The notes beneath the pieces are model-generated. The model saw only the letters and a list, made by a program, of their open reading frames with translations, was not told the origin of the DNA and did no database searches. Source: Amyelois transitella (lineage: Eukaryota; Arthropoda; Insecta; Lepidoptera; Pyralidae). From it: DNA of 64,000 nucleotides. The DNA lies in the NCBI RefSeq assembly GCF_032362555.1, contig NC_083513.1:62001-126000 (forward strand). The letters run 5' to 3'. Of this stretch, positions 47,335 to 59,840 are shown in pieces. The position numbers and the translations under genes were made by a program. Position 1 is the stretch's first letter. Every line of letters begins with the position of its first letter.

Positions 47335-50300
47335 TTACGAAGTAGGTTCGTCCACGAACTCGTCGCACCGGTCTTCTAACTCGTACTGTATCAAAACCAA
47401 TTGATTAGTAGACAATATTTTATAATGATATTATAAATTCATAACGAAATTAATTTTAACACTAAAGTAAGAGGAAACCTGCCTACGAGTACAACTTATA
47501 ATCATAAGGTGGACCGCATGTTTGTGTTATAATTACTACTCGAAGCTGTTACCTGAGCGGCTTTTAACATAAACTACAATTAATGAAGTATAATAACGCT
47601 ATCTATCGGCGAGCATAATATTTGTGGCAATATAGCTAGTTAGTTTATATGTAATGTATGGTTATGGAAGTATAGATAGGTTTAAGGAAGGTAAGGAGAC
47701 ATTACCTCGTCGAGCTGCAGACACTTGCCCCATTCCTGCAGCGTGATGCGGTGGTCGTGGTCCTCGTCACAGCGGTCTAGGAACGGTGCGATGCAATGCT
47801 CCAGGGCCATCAGCGGAGCCCGGATGGGGAACAGCTCGTGGCGGGATACGTAGCTGTAAGTAAATGATAATATTATGTCGATATTTTTACAAATCATATT
47901 TCTTTTGTCCAATGAATTTTTACATTTTGCAAATAAATTCTCATAGGTCATTATCATCTGCGTTCGGATGACACGTTTCCAGTCGGCGTTGATCCACGTC
48001 GTGAGGTTTGTCTCTTCTTGCTCCATCATGAGATAGCGTTCTCTCAGTACGCAATCCTTCTCCCAGACACTCACCGGTCGTTGTCGTGCGCGTCCAGATC
48101 ACACCACTTCCAGACGGCGGCGTTGGTCCACCTTCTCGTGAGGTTGGTTTCCGCCTCTCTCTCCATCATGAGGTAGTGCGCGGTCAGCTCGGAGCGCTCG
48201 GCCAGGTCGCGCATGATGTTGAACAGCCAGTCACGCATGCGCCGCGGGAAGTCTGACATCTCGCTCTCACTGCACGCCTGACTCAAAATTGTTTACATTC
48301 AGATTCATTACAGACCTCATTCGTGAAATATATTTTTTTTGAGAAGAATCAATGCAATGTGAATGGCCTACACGACGCATTATTAAAGTCTCAATTAGCT
48401 GATGTAGTCGTCTTAATAACATGATGCCTGATGGGCATTTACAACGGAACTTTGAGTTTGAGACTCTTTCAAGTAGGGTTCTAGCAAAAAGGGCTCCATC
48501 AGCTTGAAACAATGGTCAGCGCCGCGAATTGGAAAGCATTAAGTGCATTAAGGGCTCAGTTAAGCTAACCTGTGACATTGCTGCACCTGATACAAGTGCT
48601 AGTACACCCAAGCTATTTAACGTGTAAGGATAACCATATTTCATCTTCATAAGAGAATGTAGAAGAGATAAAGCAGAGGGTTCATATGAGAAAATTTCAA
48701 CTTAAATCTTCAAATATTCACACGTTCCATCGATGCTCAAGTATAAATAGTAGTAACTTTAATTCGCATTCTTCTGGACTTTGTTTACGGCTAGTCCTAA
48801 TATAATGAATCTTAAAAACATTTAATAAATAGCTTCAAGAACATGTAAGATACTGACCGGCATCTCCCGACACTGGCCGTAGTAGTCGATCTGCACGTGG
48901 TGGTACTCCGGCCCGCGGCACTGCGGCGAGCCCTCGAGACACAGGCAGCGCTGGCGGTACACCTCGCAGTCAGACGGCCATGTCTCGTTGTTGTTGGTGC
49001 ACACCTGATAGAAAATGGGTCAAATAAATAGTCTAGACTTTTTTGATGATATCAATCAGATTATGATTAAGATATTGTTTTTAAAGAAAAACGCGATTTT
49101 CATGGTGGCAACGGATGACAAAGCTCGTGTTTTGCTAGGCACCATCTAGAAGTGTTACCATAAGGCACCATTTTGAAGATTTTGATGAAAGATTTGGCGA
49201 AATTTGGGCGGCTGCCAGCTTGTTCGATCCCTTGCGGGGACCCCCCTCCTTTTGAAATGGAAGATATGACATATCCTATTCTACTCTTATGAAAATCTCG
49301 GCCCCCTTCAAAATGTCTTAGAGAACGTCCGGCAACTCCCCAGGAAGGACATGACCATGACTCACCTTGCGCCGCGACTCTGTCTCGTGAGGACATTCCT
49401 TAATGCAGTTACAGACGGCGTCCCCGTGCTCGTCGATCTCGCACACGCGGCCCGCGCTGCAGTGCACCTTCAGGCAAGGATCTATGAAAGACGCGTCATT
49501 AATTTAACTGTCACTAGATCAATAAATATCTTTCTTCACAAATCAGGGCCGTACTCGGATTAAGTGAGAAAGACGATTGTCACTGCGACATAGACGAAGC
49601 TAAAAAAAACTGTAGGTAGGTACTGCTCTGAACACCAAGGATATTCAACAAAGATCTGTATTTTGTTCCACTCACCTCCGAGGTACGCTTCATTGTAGAC
49701 GACTCCGCGGTCCCGGGATATCTCGTTAAGGAGAGCTGTCACTCGCTCCTTCTCGTACTCCTGTAACACACCTCGCATGTACGAATGGCGGTTAACTACT
49801 CATGATAATATATCTTATTCACAATGGAAATGACCAGGCATATGGAACATATGGACATTCATCTATTTCTGGTATATTAGGCAGTGCAATGTTACCTGGA
49901 ATTTCTTCTCGTCCATCCGCTCAGCCATGCCCAGTTCTATACGCTCCGCCTCTTCATCTTCAGCGCTGACGGAGGCCTGCGATTCATTTTCCTCTTCCGC
50001 ATTAATAGGCGGCGCTAGCGTCGTGGTGGTGCGCAGGCGACGGTGGCGACGCCGGTGACGCTAATTAACAACATTCACAGAATACTGAGTATTCAGATTT
50101 CGAACGGTATTTCGTATTGAAATAACTAGTTCTACATTCATTCATATTTTTTAATGTAGACAATGTGCATTCGTCCATGATTTAGATTTAAGAGATCTAT
50201 ATTTGTATATTGACGTCCGATGAAAATGCTGCAGTGTAGTTTGTTCCGCCGCTTCTTCTACACATGCGCTTTGGAAACGGTAGTAGTTATAATTACTTAG

Positions 50301-50738
50301 ATTTAAGAGATGTAACGTCAATAAGTGATACCTTGTATCCAATTTTGAAAATAAATCTATTCTATTCTATTTAAAATCTATTTGGCATGATATTTAGGCA
50401 AAATATAAGTCCCTTTCTTAAATGACATGCAAATACTAACAATAAACTTACCCTTTGCCCGCGATTACGCCCGCGTGGTTGTTTTTTGGCAATAAACAGT
50501 AGTCTATGTTTTTCCTCAGAGTCAATCGGTTTAGGTTTGGTGAGACAGTCAGACAGACAGAAAGAATTACTTCGCATGTATAATATGAAAAGAGATATCA
50601 TTCACTATTTCCGTTACGTAACATAGGTATATTTTTTTGTATATTGAAAAACAAGCAAGAAAATATCGGTTGGTTTACCTCGGCATCGGTGGCACAGAGC
50701 ATAGCAAGCGCTATCGCCAGCATCAGTAGCCCTTTCAT
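47335..50738 (-). CDS. SPARC: SPARC / osteonectin, basement-membrane glycoprotein
   Basis: Eight coding exons on the minus strand (50679-50738, 49896-50060, 49676-49760, 49366-49481, 48858-49004, 48075-48277, 47706-47853, 47335-47385) give 324 residues. Residues 1-19 are a signal peptide (MKGLLMLAIALAMLC). An acidic N-terminal segment (NAEEENE, EDEEAER) follows. Residues about 104-190 are the follistatin-like/Kazal module (CSAGRVCEID; CTNNNETWPSDC, with an N-glycosylation site at NET). Residues 191-324 are the EC domain with two EF-hands; the second loop is DEDHDHRITLQE. SPARC is secreted, binds calcium and collagen IV, and in insects supports collagen IV assembly in basement membrane. A splice acceptor at 50755 just before the ATG implies an upstream non-coding exon. 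A decayed exon copy lies in intron 6. Confidence 0.97.
47946..48050 (-). pseudogene. Decayed tandem copy of SPARC exon 6 (3' half)
   Basis: About 30 bp downstream of exon 6, within intron 6, the minus strand reads YLMMEQEETNLT, against YLMMEREAETNLT in the real exon. Homology extends over about 105 bp, up to the splice donor. There are three 3-nt deletions and one 1-nt deletion after the shared Trp-Lys codons. The donor GGTGAG has become TATGAG, so it cannot splice normally. Confidence 0.85.
50150..50370 (+). repeat. Element E copy with TTCTA tail, SPARC intron 1
   Basis: The core cgccgcttcttctacacatg is followed by gataccttgtatcc and a CTATT repeat tail (50352-50370). Confidence 0.75.
50440..50615 (+). 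repeat. Element F fragment, SPARC intron 1
   Basis: It contains ttgcccgcgattacgcccgc and a short CAGACAGACAG run, typical of the RTE-type family F. Confidence 0.55.
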
Positions 50739-51920
50739 CTTGGCTTCACGGGAAACTATAAAAAAATAACATTTGAAAATCTAAAAAAAAGAAACAGAGA
50801 CATTCCTCCTTTTTAGTTTCGGAATTGTTCAAAAACAAAACGCAAAAATACGTGGGCTTTTGGGCCTTCGACGAGGAAAAATTTAAAAAAAAATATTCTT
50901 TATTGGTTTGGTTATTGTTTTCAAAATTTTTTTTAATCAAGTTCTACGTAAACTTAACCAAAATGACACACCGGATTTTTTTAAATATTATTTTTCTTTG
51001 AAACTTGTTTAAGTAAAATTCTATTGATGCATTGATTCACTGAACTACACGTAATTGATGGTTGTTGTGTTGCTGACCCGGGCTCGTAAACCGAGTTTCG
51101 AGGATGTGGACCGGGACCAAACCACGCTATTTCAGGCGGCTCATAAAACCGCGCAACAACACCAAGGTGTTAGCCTACTTATAATTTTGATGGTAGGTAA
51201 TGTAGTACCACATTTAACCAAATCCGTTATACACCCGTTCTTTCACAACAGTTTATTTAAAGTTTGATATACTTACCTATTTAGGAAAAATTAATAAACT
51301 TTTGGGGAAATTAAAGTAGTAAGTACCTAAATAAGCAGGCAGGGATCGTAGTCAGCAGAAAGATGTGGTATCTGCCTATCCTTTTGCCAAAACAGGCGAG
51401 ATTTTTTTATAATAAAATAGGTATGTAATAAATTTTTAATCTTAATCAGCTGAACGTAGGCCACGTTCAGCCTTTAGAAACTGTTGGCTAACATGTATAC
51501 CTACCTAGTCTACCCCTGAGATAAACACGTGATTACCGTACCAATGTCAGTAATAAAGTTTTACAGTATGTGGGTAAGGCCGTAGATTTTGCCACTTAGT
51601 AACATAGAGTAACATAGATACATCTATGTTATGGTAACGTATAAGTAACACGAAAGTAACGAGTAAAGAGTGTAAGGTCGAGTTCAGAAGTACTGCCTCT
51701 TTTTTTTTTCAAATTTCATAATATTTTCGTAAAGTACTGAAAATTATACTAACGTACGATTGTAATGGCAAGCACAATTCCATAGGAATTGGAGAAGCAA
51801 ATGTATTCTGAGAAACACAAACGAAGTTAATGCAATGTTCCAAAACAAAATGTATGTACGGGCGTACGGGCCAGGGTATCTATTAACCTTATGTAAGAAC
51901 TAAGCATATAAATGAAATGA

Positions 51921-52243
51921 AGCGGTGGTGGTCTAGTGGTTAAGACGTCCGCCTGGTGATCGAAATGTCCCGGGTTCGAATCCTACTCGAGCCACATGAG
52001 TTTGTATGCTAATCTGACTTACGTTTAGTACTTTTCATGACCACCACTTGCTTCCGGTGAAGGAAAACATCGTGAGGAAGTCACATTAGTCGATTATTTA
52101 TCAGATAGTGTGTGAAATGGAGAAGGCAATGGCAAACCACTCTATTAATATTGCCAAGAAAGTCGTTGTGTGTGTTTCATTGAAATCCATATAATGATCA
52201 CGACTTCTCAGCCATGAGGAATACGACTAAGAAAAAGAAGAAG
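51921..52243 (+). repeat. tRNA-derived SINE nested in element D
   Basis: It has an A box TGGTCTAGTGGT, a B box GGTTCGAATCC (51973-51983), a conserved core (ccggtgaaggaaaacatcgt) and an AAG-type tail. Element D lies on both sides, so this insertion is younger. Confidence 0.9.
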
Positions 52244-52390
52244 CAAATAAAAAACAATGAAATCTTCTAAAATGTCTATTCATTAAATAGGTACTTAAAA
52301 CACAATGTGTACTAATTAATCAATAAAATCACAAAAAAGGAACTAGGTAACCACTTTTACTTATGTCAACTAACAAATGATTTAAAATAT

Positions 52391-53244
52391 TTAAATAAAA
52401 AATACAGTATCTTCATCATTTTGCAGATAATATTCTTTTGAATCTGTCTCTAACTGAATCAAATTTATCTTTTTTACTATAGAAATTGTGGTCACAGAAT
52501 CAAGATCTAACTTTCTTTGCACTAAGAATTTTACAGAATTATTTGAAATCTTAACATTTAAAAAAAAAATTATTTTGTAATATGTTTCGTCATTTTTAAA
52601 TTCTATGATCTCAACAAATCCAATATAATACTTCCACGTTTTTCATTCAAATTATCTAACCATAACGAATCTTTTATGTTGAAACTTAAATAATTCCCTT
52701 CATTTTCATTATTCTCTCTAACCGTGCTGCCAAGTTCTTCATCGTTCTGCTCGCTTCCTTCTATAAAAAACACATTTTATAAATTGGATTTCAAAATTCA
52801 TCTTGCACTTTTAATGATTAAAATAATAATAATATTTTGTTTTCCTAAGCCATTAACTACAGGAAATACTTATTTAATATATGAAATTAAATGAGTCGTA
52901 GCCTATTGCACGAGTCTATGTACGAATCCTTACAACACTTAAACGTTACGTAACATACAATCAATGTTACCGATAACATAGCAGTAACCTAGAAGTAACG
53001 CAGAAGCAAGATTTTTTTGGTTATAATTTACCATAACTCGATCATTCGAGCTAAATTTAAAACAAAACACGGCTCCTGCATAACTTATTCACTAAATAAT
53101 ACTTTCACATGAAAATAGGAGTAATAAACCAATTCTTTACCTTTGAAATCGAATAAATCCCGAATGACGACACACACCTGCACTCACTTTTTGTCAAACC
53201 CACCACAGTAAACAAAATGGTTTTTTTTTTTTCTTTTTGTCCAT
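52391..53244 (-). pseudogene. Decayed ORF of element D
   Basis: The minus strand can be read as an exon from MDKKKKK (53244) to a donor at 53141. A second block (52760-52391) follows, starting EGSEQNDEELGS and later reading FVEIIEFKNDETYYK and FLVQRKLDLDSVTTIS, ending DTVFFI-stop. Joining these segments needs at least two frame changes, so the gene is broken. The type of protein is unknown to me. Confidence 0.5.
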
Positions 53245-53760
53245 GGACACTTAAGTGTTGCCAGTATCGATACAAAATATTACCAAAATGTTTTACCTTA
53301 ATTAGAGGTGAAATTGTGGTAACATACAAAATTGTAACATATAAGCAAAAATACGGGGACAAACATTTAAATTGCGATAAAAAAATTAAATCTACTTATT
53401 TTAAATAATCTCATATTATTAATTGGCTGCTTAGTTTTGCGTTCTGTAGGTTAAGTTCTTGTAAACTTGACATTCAATAAATATACTACGAGTTTTGTAG
53501 TTCTCTAGTATTTGGATGATAAAAAAGACAACGCGATTTTTGCAAAATTTGGAGGACTGGCCAAGTTGAACACACTCTAGAAGTTAAAGTATTGAAGTGT
53601 TTGAACTTTTGAAATTAAATTATGTAGAGATAAGAGCTACAAAATATATTATGAGTACCTTAGTAACAAATTACTAGCATTAGTCTTTTATATATGCAGT
53701 CAAAATGTGGGACATATTTTTTTTTCAAATAGTGGCAAAATTTACGGCCTTACCCATGTA

Positions 53761-56039
53761 CTTGTAATTTCAATCATGGAAATGATGAGTCATGAATGTA
53801 GGTAATAATGCATTTTGCAATAGTATCGTGGTCAATGTAATGCGATAGCCATGCGCAGTGACCTCATCACTGGATTCTGCTTACTCGGTGCTGATATGAG
53901 ATCTCCAACATGCCTGGATTCCTATAATTATGATCCTGTGGTTTAAATAACAGGCGTCGCAAGTTATAATCAAGCACAAAATAAACTACAGAAAAACAAA
54001 ATACCTCTAACAGTAGAATAAAATATATTTACAAAGAGAGTACGTTTTCGTTTGGGTGATTTCAGGATTTCTGCATACAGAGTTGATAACTACTCAACCA
54101 ATGCGAAAATAACTTCTCTTATTACTTTACACGAAGGGACAATGGGTATGAATTAGCCTTTGACTACAGGAACAAGCTGTCGTTAATTTCAAAACAAAAA
54201 CAAGCCAGAGTCAGGAGTCAATCAGTGCCAACAATAAGTAGTAATCGACCTATTTGCTTAAATAGTTGCCGAGTGTCGTCAGCCGGCTGATGAGTCTGGA
54301 TTGAGACAAGGAGTTGCTGCATTTGTTTCTATTGACCCAAATAGTGACACCTCGCCGATCAATCGAGCAAGTTCACGCGCATGCACGCAATGCCATCATC
54401 GGTGCACAAGTGCGGGACTCATAATTGCGGGACGCATTGGATAAAATTGAATGCTATCAATTTCACTTCTCACTAGTTGTTCTGTCTGTCAAATCATTTG
54501 CAAAAGTCTCTTTTGTTATTTTATTGTCTTCTTAAAAAATAAGTGGTACTGAACTTCATAACGCAAATACCTATGAACCTTGATGTATTTAACTCGTATT
54601 ATGTTGAATACGAAATATTACCTTAATGACTATATGAAATAATTATACAAAGTTTTATATAGGTAGGTAGTGATGAATTATTATAAATGGAGCAAAAGTT
54701 ATATTTGTACTGAACTCATCAAAGGTCATCGGATCGGATAATAGTGATACTGTAAGTTCTCACATACCTACTTATCTACTCGTTCAATGACATAAATAAA
54801 AAAAGGCGTGCTTTGTTTAGAAGACCTGCTGGACTATAAATAAGGAGCTCAGTGTAAAGCCCTGCTATGAGTACTAAGCCTGAAAACACTAACATCTGTA
54901 TTTCATTTATAGGCACTATTATTTTAGGTAACTGAAAAATTTAGGTGACCTAAAAACGTGTTTTTATTGTGCTGAAAACAGAGCGAGCATCGCGGGTGTT
55001 ATAACACGACCCCTGACAAAGAGATGGCTTGCTTGTTTGTTTACACGCTGACAATATTGCGGTGCGCTATTGTCAAATTCAGACATGTTCTACACTACAC
55101 GAAAAGTTTTCGCGGAAACATTGTGACGAACAAATGCTATTTTTTTATTCACATGGCAGCGCGGTTCGTTTATTTTGAGGGTGATTGATGATCAACAGTT
55201 TGGTTTCATTATATACTGTTTTATTATATACTCTCTAGATCCTTTTCTAATTTGTTCATTTCTTTCTCTAATGTTACTTCTGCATAAGTACTTACCTAAT
55301 TACTTATTCCTATCGCAAGCAGTAAAATATACTCTAAGATAGCAAGCAACGTCACCTCCTATGTACCTAGTAGTGTTATTCTTTATGAAGACGAGTTGTA
55401 TTGTGACAACGGTATCAGAATAGTGATAACCCCCCGGCCTTCGGTAGCCCAACTGAATCTGTGTCGCTGACTGCTCATACCGACATACCGTCATACGACT
55501 AATTTTACGACTAACACTGAAATATATGCGAGGAAGCGTGCTCTAAATCGGATTTCCAGAGATCATAAATTATCTTCGAAAATTAATTAGCCACAATTTT
55601 TCAGTAATAGAATAAGAGTTAAGACTTGACTGGAACAAAATTCAAGCTTGAGTAATTATGTAGATGCTATGTGATAGGTAGTTTAATTCATGACGGCCAA
55701 AGTCAACAATACGAAAACTACAAACGATATCAATTTTAATACTAATACGGAAGTATACATATAGTCAACCAAAGCAAGCCAAACATTTTGTCAAATTGAT
55801 TCAGTCTTCAATTTGACTCGATTCAATTCGACTTCTCAGGTTTAGTTCCTGTTGATTTTTATATACAGTTTATATAGAAAAGCCTAATGAGCAATTTGGG
55901 TCCATCAAGTTGTAGGGACGATAGCCTAGGATTAGGACCCTCACACTATAACAAAATAGGCACTCAAGAATATTTTAAATTAAACAAATTATTTAATTTT
56001 TACATATTTTTTAGTAGAAGCCTATAAAGTCAAGATTAA
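53761..56039. other. Non-coding, presumed SPARC first intron
   Basis: AT-rich with no supported exon. A short GC-richer stretch occurs at 54340-54440. Confidence 0.35.
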
Positions 56040-56099
56040 GAAAATTTTAACAACTTGGGTCCCTGTCCCATGACAGGGACCCAAGTTGTTAAAATTTTC
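56040..56099. repeat. Perfect 28-bp hairpin with 4-nt loop
   Basis: Arms 56040-56067 and 56072-56099 are exact reverse complements (core AACTTGGGTCCCTGTC and GACAGGGACCCAAGTT), loop CCAT. An open stretch (56086-56322) with no recognisable domain follows. Confidence 0.95.
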
Positions 56100-57118
56100 A
56101 AGGGAAGATAACATTATGGATTTCAATTCTCATTGGTCCTTTATTTCTGAATTTCAAGGATGGCATGTCGCAATGTGGGCCGAATTCCCGCAACTCCTGA
56201 TTGGATCCCGCGGGACGGAAGCAGCTATCGTATCCGCTGATAGCGTGACCTACGCAGATAAAACAACCAGCCACATATTCGCAACGATTATTTTTATAAA
56301 TAAAAAAAAACAAGCGAAATAATTTTAATTCGGTTACTGGGACGTGAGATGATAACTAGGTAAATTATTATCTTTGCTGACTTGTGGTCGCTATTAGGTC
56401 TTATATAAAAAGCGTCCATATTTAAGAGGTTAGGATATGGTCCCGGTTCATAAAATTAAGTATCTTCTAATGATGTGGGAGAAGCTTGATAATCAATTTT
56501 ATTAACAATTATTCCATCCAAATACATCTTTTTATAACATTTCATTCCGCTTGAAAGGAAGTTTAAAACTTGAAGCAAATAGTTCAGAATGCAACAATAC
56601 AGAATGATGAAGTAAGGAATCCAAAAGTGATCACAATTACACATTCACAGAACAACTAGTCTTCTTTCTGTCCAAAAAGTATATTCCTGTTCGATTAAAA
56701 ATAAATAATGTTAGGTTCATCTTGTTCGCTACATACATACAATGAGGATGTTTATTACATCAACATTTCTACCAGATGGTGGTTAATAACAGTGATGTCA
56801 CTCATGTTGTAAACAGACAACAAATAAAGACGAGCAAACATTTGTGTATTATATAGCGGGGTGTAGGAGTACATGAAAAATAAACTACGGGTAGTTGGGA
56901 CAAACCTAGAGTTAATTCGGGTTCGCAGACGGGATTACACAACAAGCAATGAATTTTTTGTTAGGTGTGAGGTGTAAAAGGTAAGGTCACCGTAGATTGT
57001 TTCTTTGGTAAAATGAACATAATTTATACCTGGTAGACTATAAAATTATGTAAGTATAATAAAAAAAGGTAAGTAAAGAATTTTGCTGAAGTCACATATT
57101 ATTATAAACAATATTTTT

Positions 57119-57380
57119 TTGCCCTGTGGTTTCCGGCACCAATACAAAAAAGAATAGGACCATTCCATCTCTTTCCCATGTATGTCGTAAAAGGCGACTA
57201 AGGGATAGGCTTACAAACTTGGGATTCTTTTTAGGCGATGGGCTAGCAACCTGTCACTATTTGAATATCAATTCTATCATTAGGCCGCTGAACGTGGCCA
57301 TTCAGTCTTTTCAAGACTGTTGGCTCTGTCTACCCCGCAAGGGATATAGACGTGACCATATGTATGTATATTTTTTGCTG
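57119..57380 (+). repeat. Element A, near-complete copy
   Basis: It runs from ccctgtggtttccggcac to gggatatagacgtgacc and a TATGTATG tail, directly abutting element C copy 2. Confidence 0.9.
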
Positions 57381-57385
57381 TTTCC

Positions 57386-58294
57386 ATAGGCTATTTGACA
57401 AAGTTCTAAAAACTATCTTAGGGTATTTATTTGTTTATAAGGAGCCCAACAAAAATACTTTTCTGCCTTTATTACAGCTATTTTATTAAAAAATCGAAAA
57501 AGAAAATGAAATATTCAAATATGCCGCCAAAACGCGACTTTTAGCAATATGGCGGCCATGGCATGCAGTGACGTAAATTTCGTGTAAATATCATACAAAG
57601 CTTGTTGGTGTTTCGAAAAGTTTTGATTTTCTCTTGTTTCATTTAACTTGTGCCACGTCATATGTGTGACAATTATTAAAATGAGTTCCTATAAATGTTG
57701 TGCAGTGCCTCAATGCACTAATACAACAATAAAATCTCCTACGAAACTGTTTTTTTCTATGCCGATGGATTTGAATATTCGCAAGATGTGGTTTCAGATC
57801 ATGATCTAAGATCAGTGGTTACCAAGATATACTTACATTGATGTTTTCACATTCCTCAGTTCGGCAGCATAGAAATCTGGATTGTCTTTGAAGAAGACAA
57901 TCCAGATTTTTTCTTCCAACCATTATTGCGTCCACTTTTGGTAGGTTTCGACTGTCAGCTTTCGCGGAATTGGTTTCCATTATTAAATACCTAGGTATAT
58001 TATCTGAGTAATCCTGAGCGATCAAACACTTATAAAATCTTGAAAAATAATAGCGAACACTAAGGAACGGTACGAGTCTGTTTATGGATAATTGACGTCA
58101 TAATAGAAATAGCCAATCACGTTCGTTTTTAGTCACGTGACAGCTGCATATAAAAACCTAATTTTCTGAGACGGATTTTGTTTAAATAATGCAATATTTT
58201 TATCTCGCGTTATTACAAATCGCTCCAAAAAAATAATATTAAGACTGATGACATAAAAGAAATGTATATTTTTAATACAGTCAAATAGCCTATT
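57386..58294 (+). mobile_element. Element C copy 2
   Basis: Same structure as the copy at 19483: TIRs, the THAP-start mini-ORF (ATG near 57681), the central hairpin (one arm-end mismatch) and the CRE/CCAAT/E-box/TATA series. Few differences from copy 3. Confidence 0.85.
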
Positions 58295-58321
58295 ATAACC
58301 TTTTATTTATTCAAAAAATTT

Positions 58322-59225
58322 AATAGGCTATTTGACAAAGTTCTAAAAACTATCTTAGGGTATTTATTTGTTTCTAAGGAGCCCTACAAAAATACTTTTC
58401 TGCCTTTATTACAGCTATTTTATTAAAAAATCGAAAAAGAATATGAAATATTCAAATAGGCCGCCAAAACGCGACTTTTAGCAATATGGCGGCCATGGCA
58501 TGCAGTGACGTAAATTTCGTGTAAATATCATACAAAGCTTGTTGGTGTTTCGAAAAGTTTTGATTTTCTCTTGTTTTATTTAACTTGTGCCACGTCATAT
58601 GTGTGAAAATTATTAAAATGAGTTCCTATAAATGTTGTGCAGTGCCTCAATGCACTAATACAACAATAAAATCTCCTACGAAACTGTTTTTTTCTATGCC
58701 GATGGATTTGAATATTCGCAAGAAGTGGTTTCAGATCATGATCTAAGATCAGTGGTTACCAAGATATACTTACATTGATGTTTTCACATTCCTCAGCATA
58801 GAAATCTGGATTGTCTTTGAAGAAGACAATCCAGATTTCTTCTTCCAATCATTATTGCGTCCACTTTTTGTAGGTTTCGACTGTCAGCTTTCGCGGAATT
58901 GGTTTCCATTATTAAATACCTATGTTATCTGAGTAATCCTGAGCGATCAAACACTTATAAAATCTTGAAAAATAATAGCGAACACTAAGGAACGGTACGA
59001 TCCACAGTCTGTTTATGGATAATTGACGTCATAATAGAAATAGCCAATCACGTTCGTTTTTAGTCACGTGACAGCTGCATATAAAAACCTAATTTTCTGA
59101 GACGGATTTTGTTTAAATAATGCAATATTTTTATCTCGCGTTATTACAAATCGCTCCAAAAAAATAATATTAAGACTGATGACATAAAAGAAATGTATAT
59201 TTTTAATACAGTCAAATAGCCTATT
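58322..59225 (+). mobile_element. Element C copy 3
   Basis: Same orientation as copy 2 and separated from it by only 27 bp. The hairpin is perfect, the mini-ORF is intact (ATG near 58618), and both TIRs are present. Confidence 0.85.
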
Positions 59226-59775
59226 ATGTAAGACCATGAAAAAAATTATAAATAACTGTACCTATATTTATGGGCCAGTATATTACAGACTGCACAATGC
59301 ACATGGAGTGAAACAGGAGCCGCCCATTCAGCAAAGTTATGAGTAGCTTCAAATCATTTTTACTGCTTACAAATACTAAGTCCAATTTTATTTACATAAT
59401 TAAAAAAATAATAATATGGGATTGTATGTACCATCTATGCGGGATCAACTTTTGCAACATCACTACAGTTCAGACATACATATCTGTAGTGTAGATAACT
59501 TAATATATGCTTGCAGAAATGGACTAAAATCTCAAAGCTCGTTCCAATCGCGTCAACTTCGCAAAACCTGTTCCTATCATCCAGAATTCCATACATTTAG
59601 AGCATGCACTAACCCTTTCATAGCGACGCGGATCTTTCAAGAAAAAAAACTTTATACCTAATTTCAGATAATATATGAACCGCCATAAAGAAATATCAGA
59701 TGATTTATTTATGCGAAACTTTAAATACTTAAATTCAGATAAATATTTTTTTAAGAATTAATGAGTAAAACTTAC

Positions 59776-59840
59776 CAAAACAGTAATGATAAGTGCGCGT
59801 CCGCGTCCGTATGTGGGGGAGCGCGCAGCGGACTGAAGCG
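59776..59840 (-). promoter_or_regulatory. Candidate SPARC 5' untranslated exon and promoter
   Basis: On the minus strand a CpG-rich block ends in a strong donor, TTTTG then GTAAGTTTTA, at 59776/59775. About 55 bp upstream is TTCAGTCC, matching the arthropod initiator TCAGT. The next gene downstream on this strand, SPARC, has an acceptor (TTTTTATAG) at 50756, 17 nt before its ATG, with no other exon assigned to it. The link is inference. Confidence 0.45.

Larger units (their letters stand above)
51565..53760. mobile_element. Element D: 2.2-kb TIR DNA transposon, degenerate
   Basis: The left end (51570-51597) reads TGGGTAAGGCCGTAGATTTT then GCCACT. The right end, in reverse, reads TGGGTAAGGCCGTAAATTTT then GCCACT. 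Repeated GTAACA/AGTAACG motifs lie just inside both ends (51597-51660 and 52945-53000). A broken reverse-strand ORF occupies 52391-53244, and a tRNA-SINE is nested at 51921-52243. The superfamily is not identified. It sits in the presumed long first intron of SPARC. Confidence 0.75.

Noticed and set aside
47682-48074. 130-codon reverse ORF in SPARC intron 6
   Set aside because: It begins in the decayed exon copy, crosses intron sequence and runs into the real exon 7 in frame by chance. The copy has a broken donor and an internal frame change.
49100-49396. 98-codon reverse ORF in SPARC
   Set aside because: It runs through exon 4 in the wrong frame and then intron. The real exon 4 frame (CSAGRVCEID) is clear.
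51921-51995. tRNA gene on the plus strand
   Set aside because: The promoter boxes are intact, but the conserved SINE core and AAG tail follow directly.
56086-56322. 78-codon ORF beside the perfect hairpin
   Set aside because: Open on both strands with no recognisable domain. It starts inside the hairpin arm, and there is nothing to prefer coding over chance.
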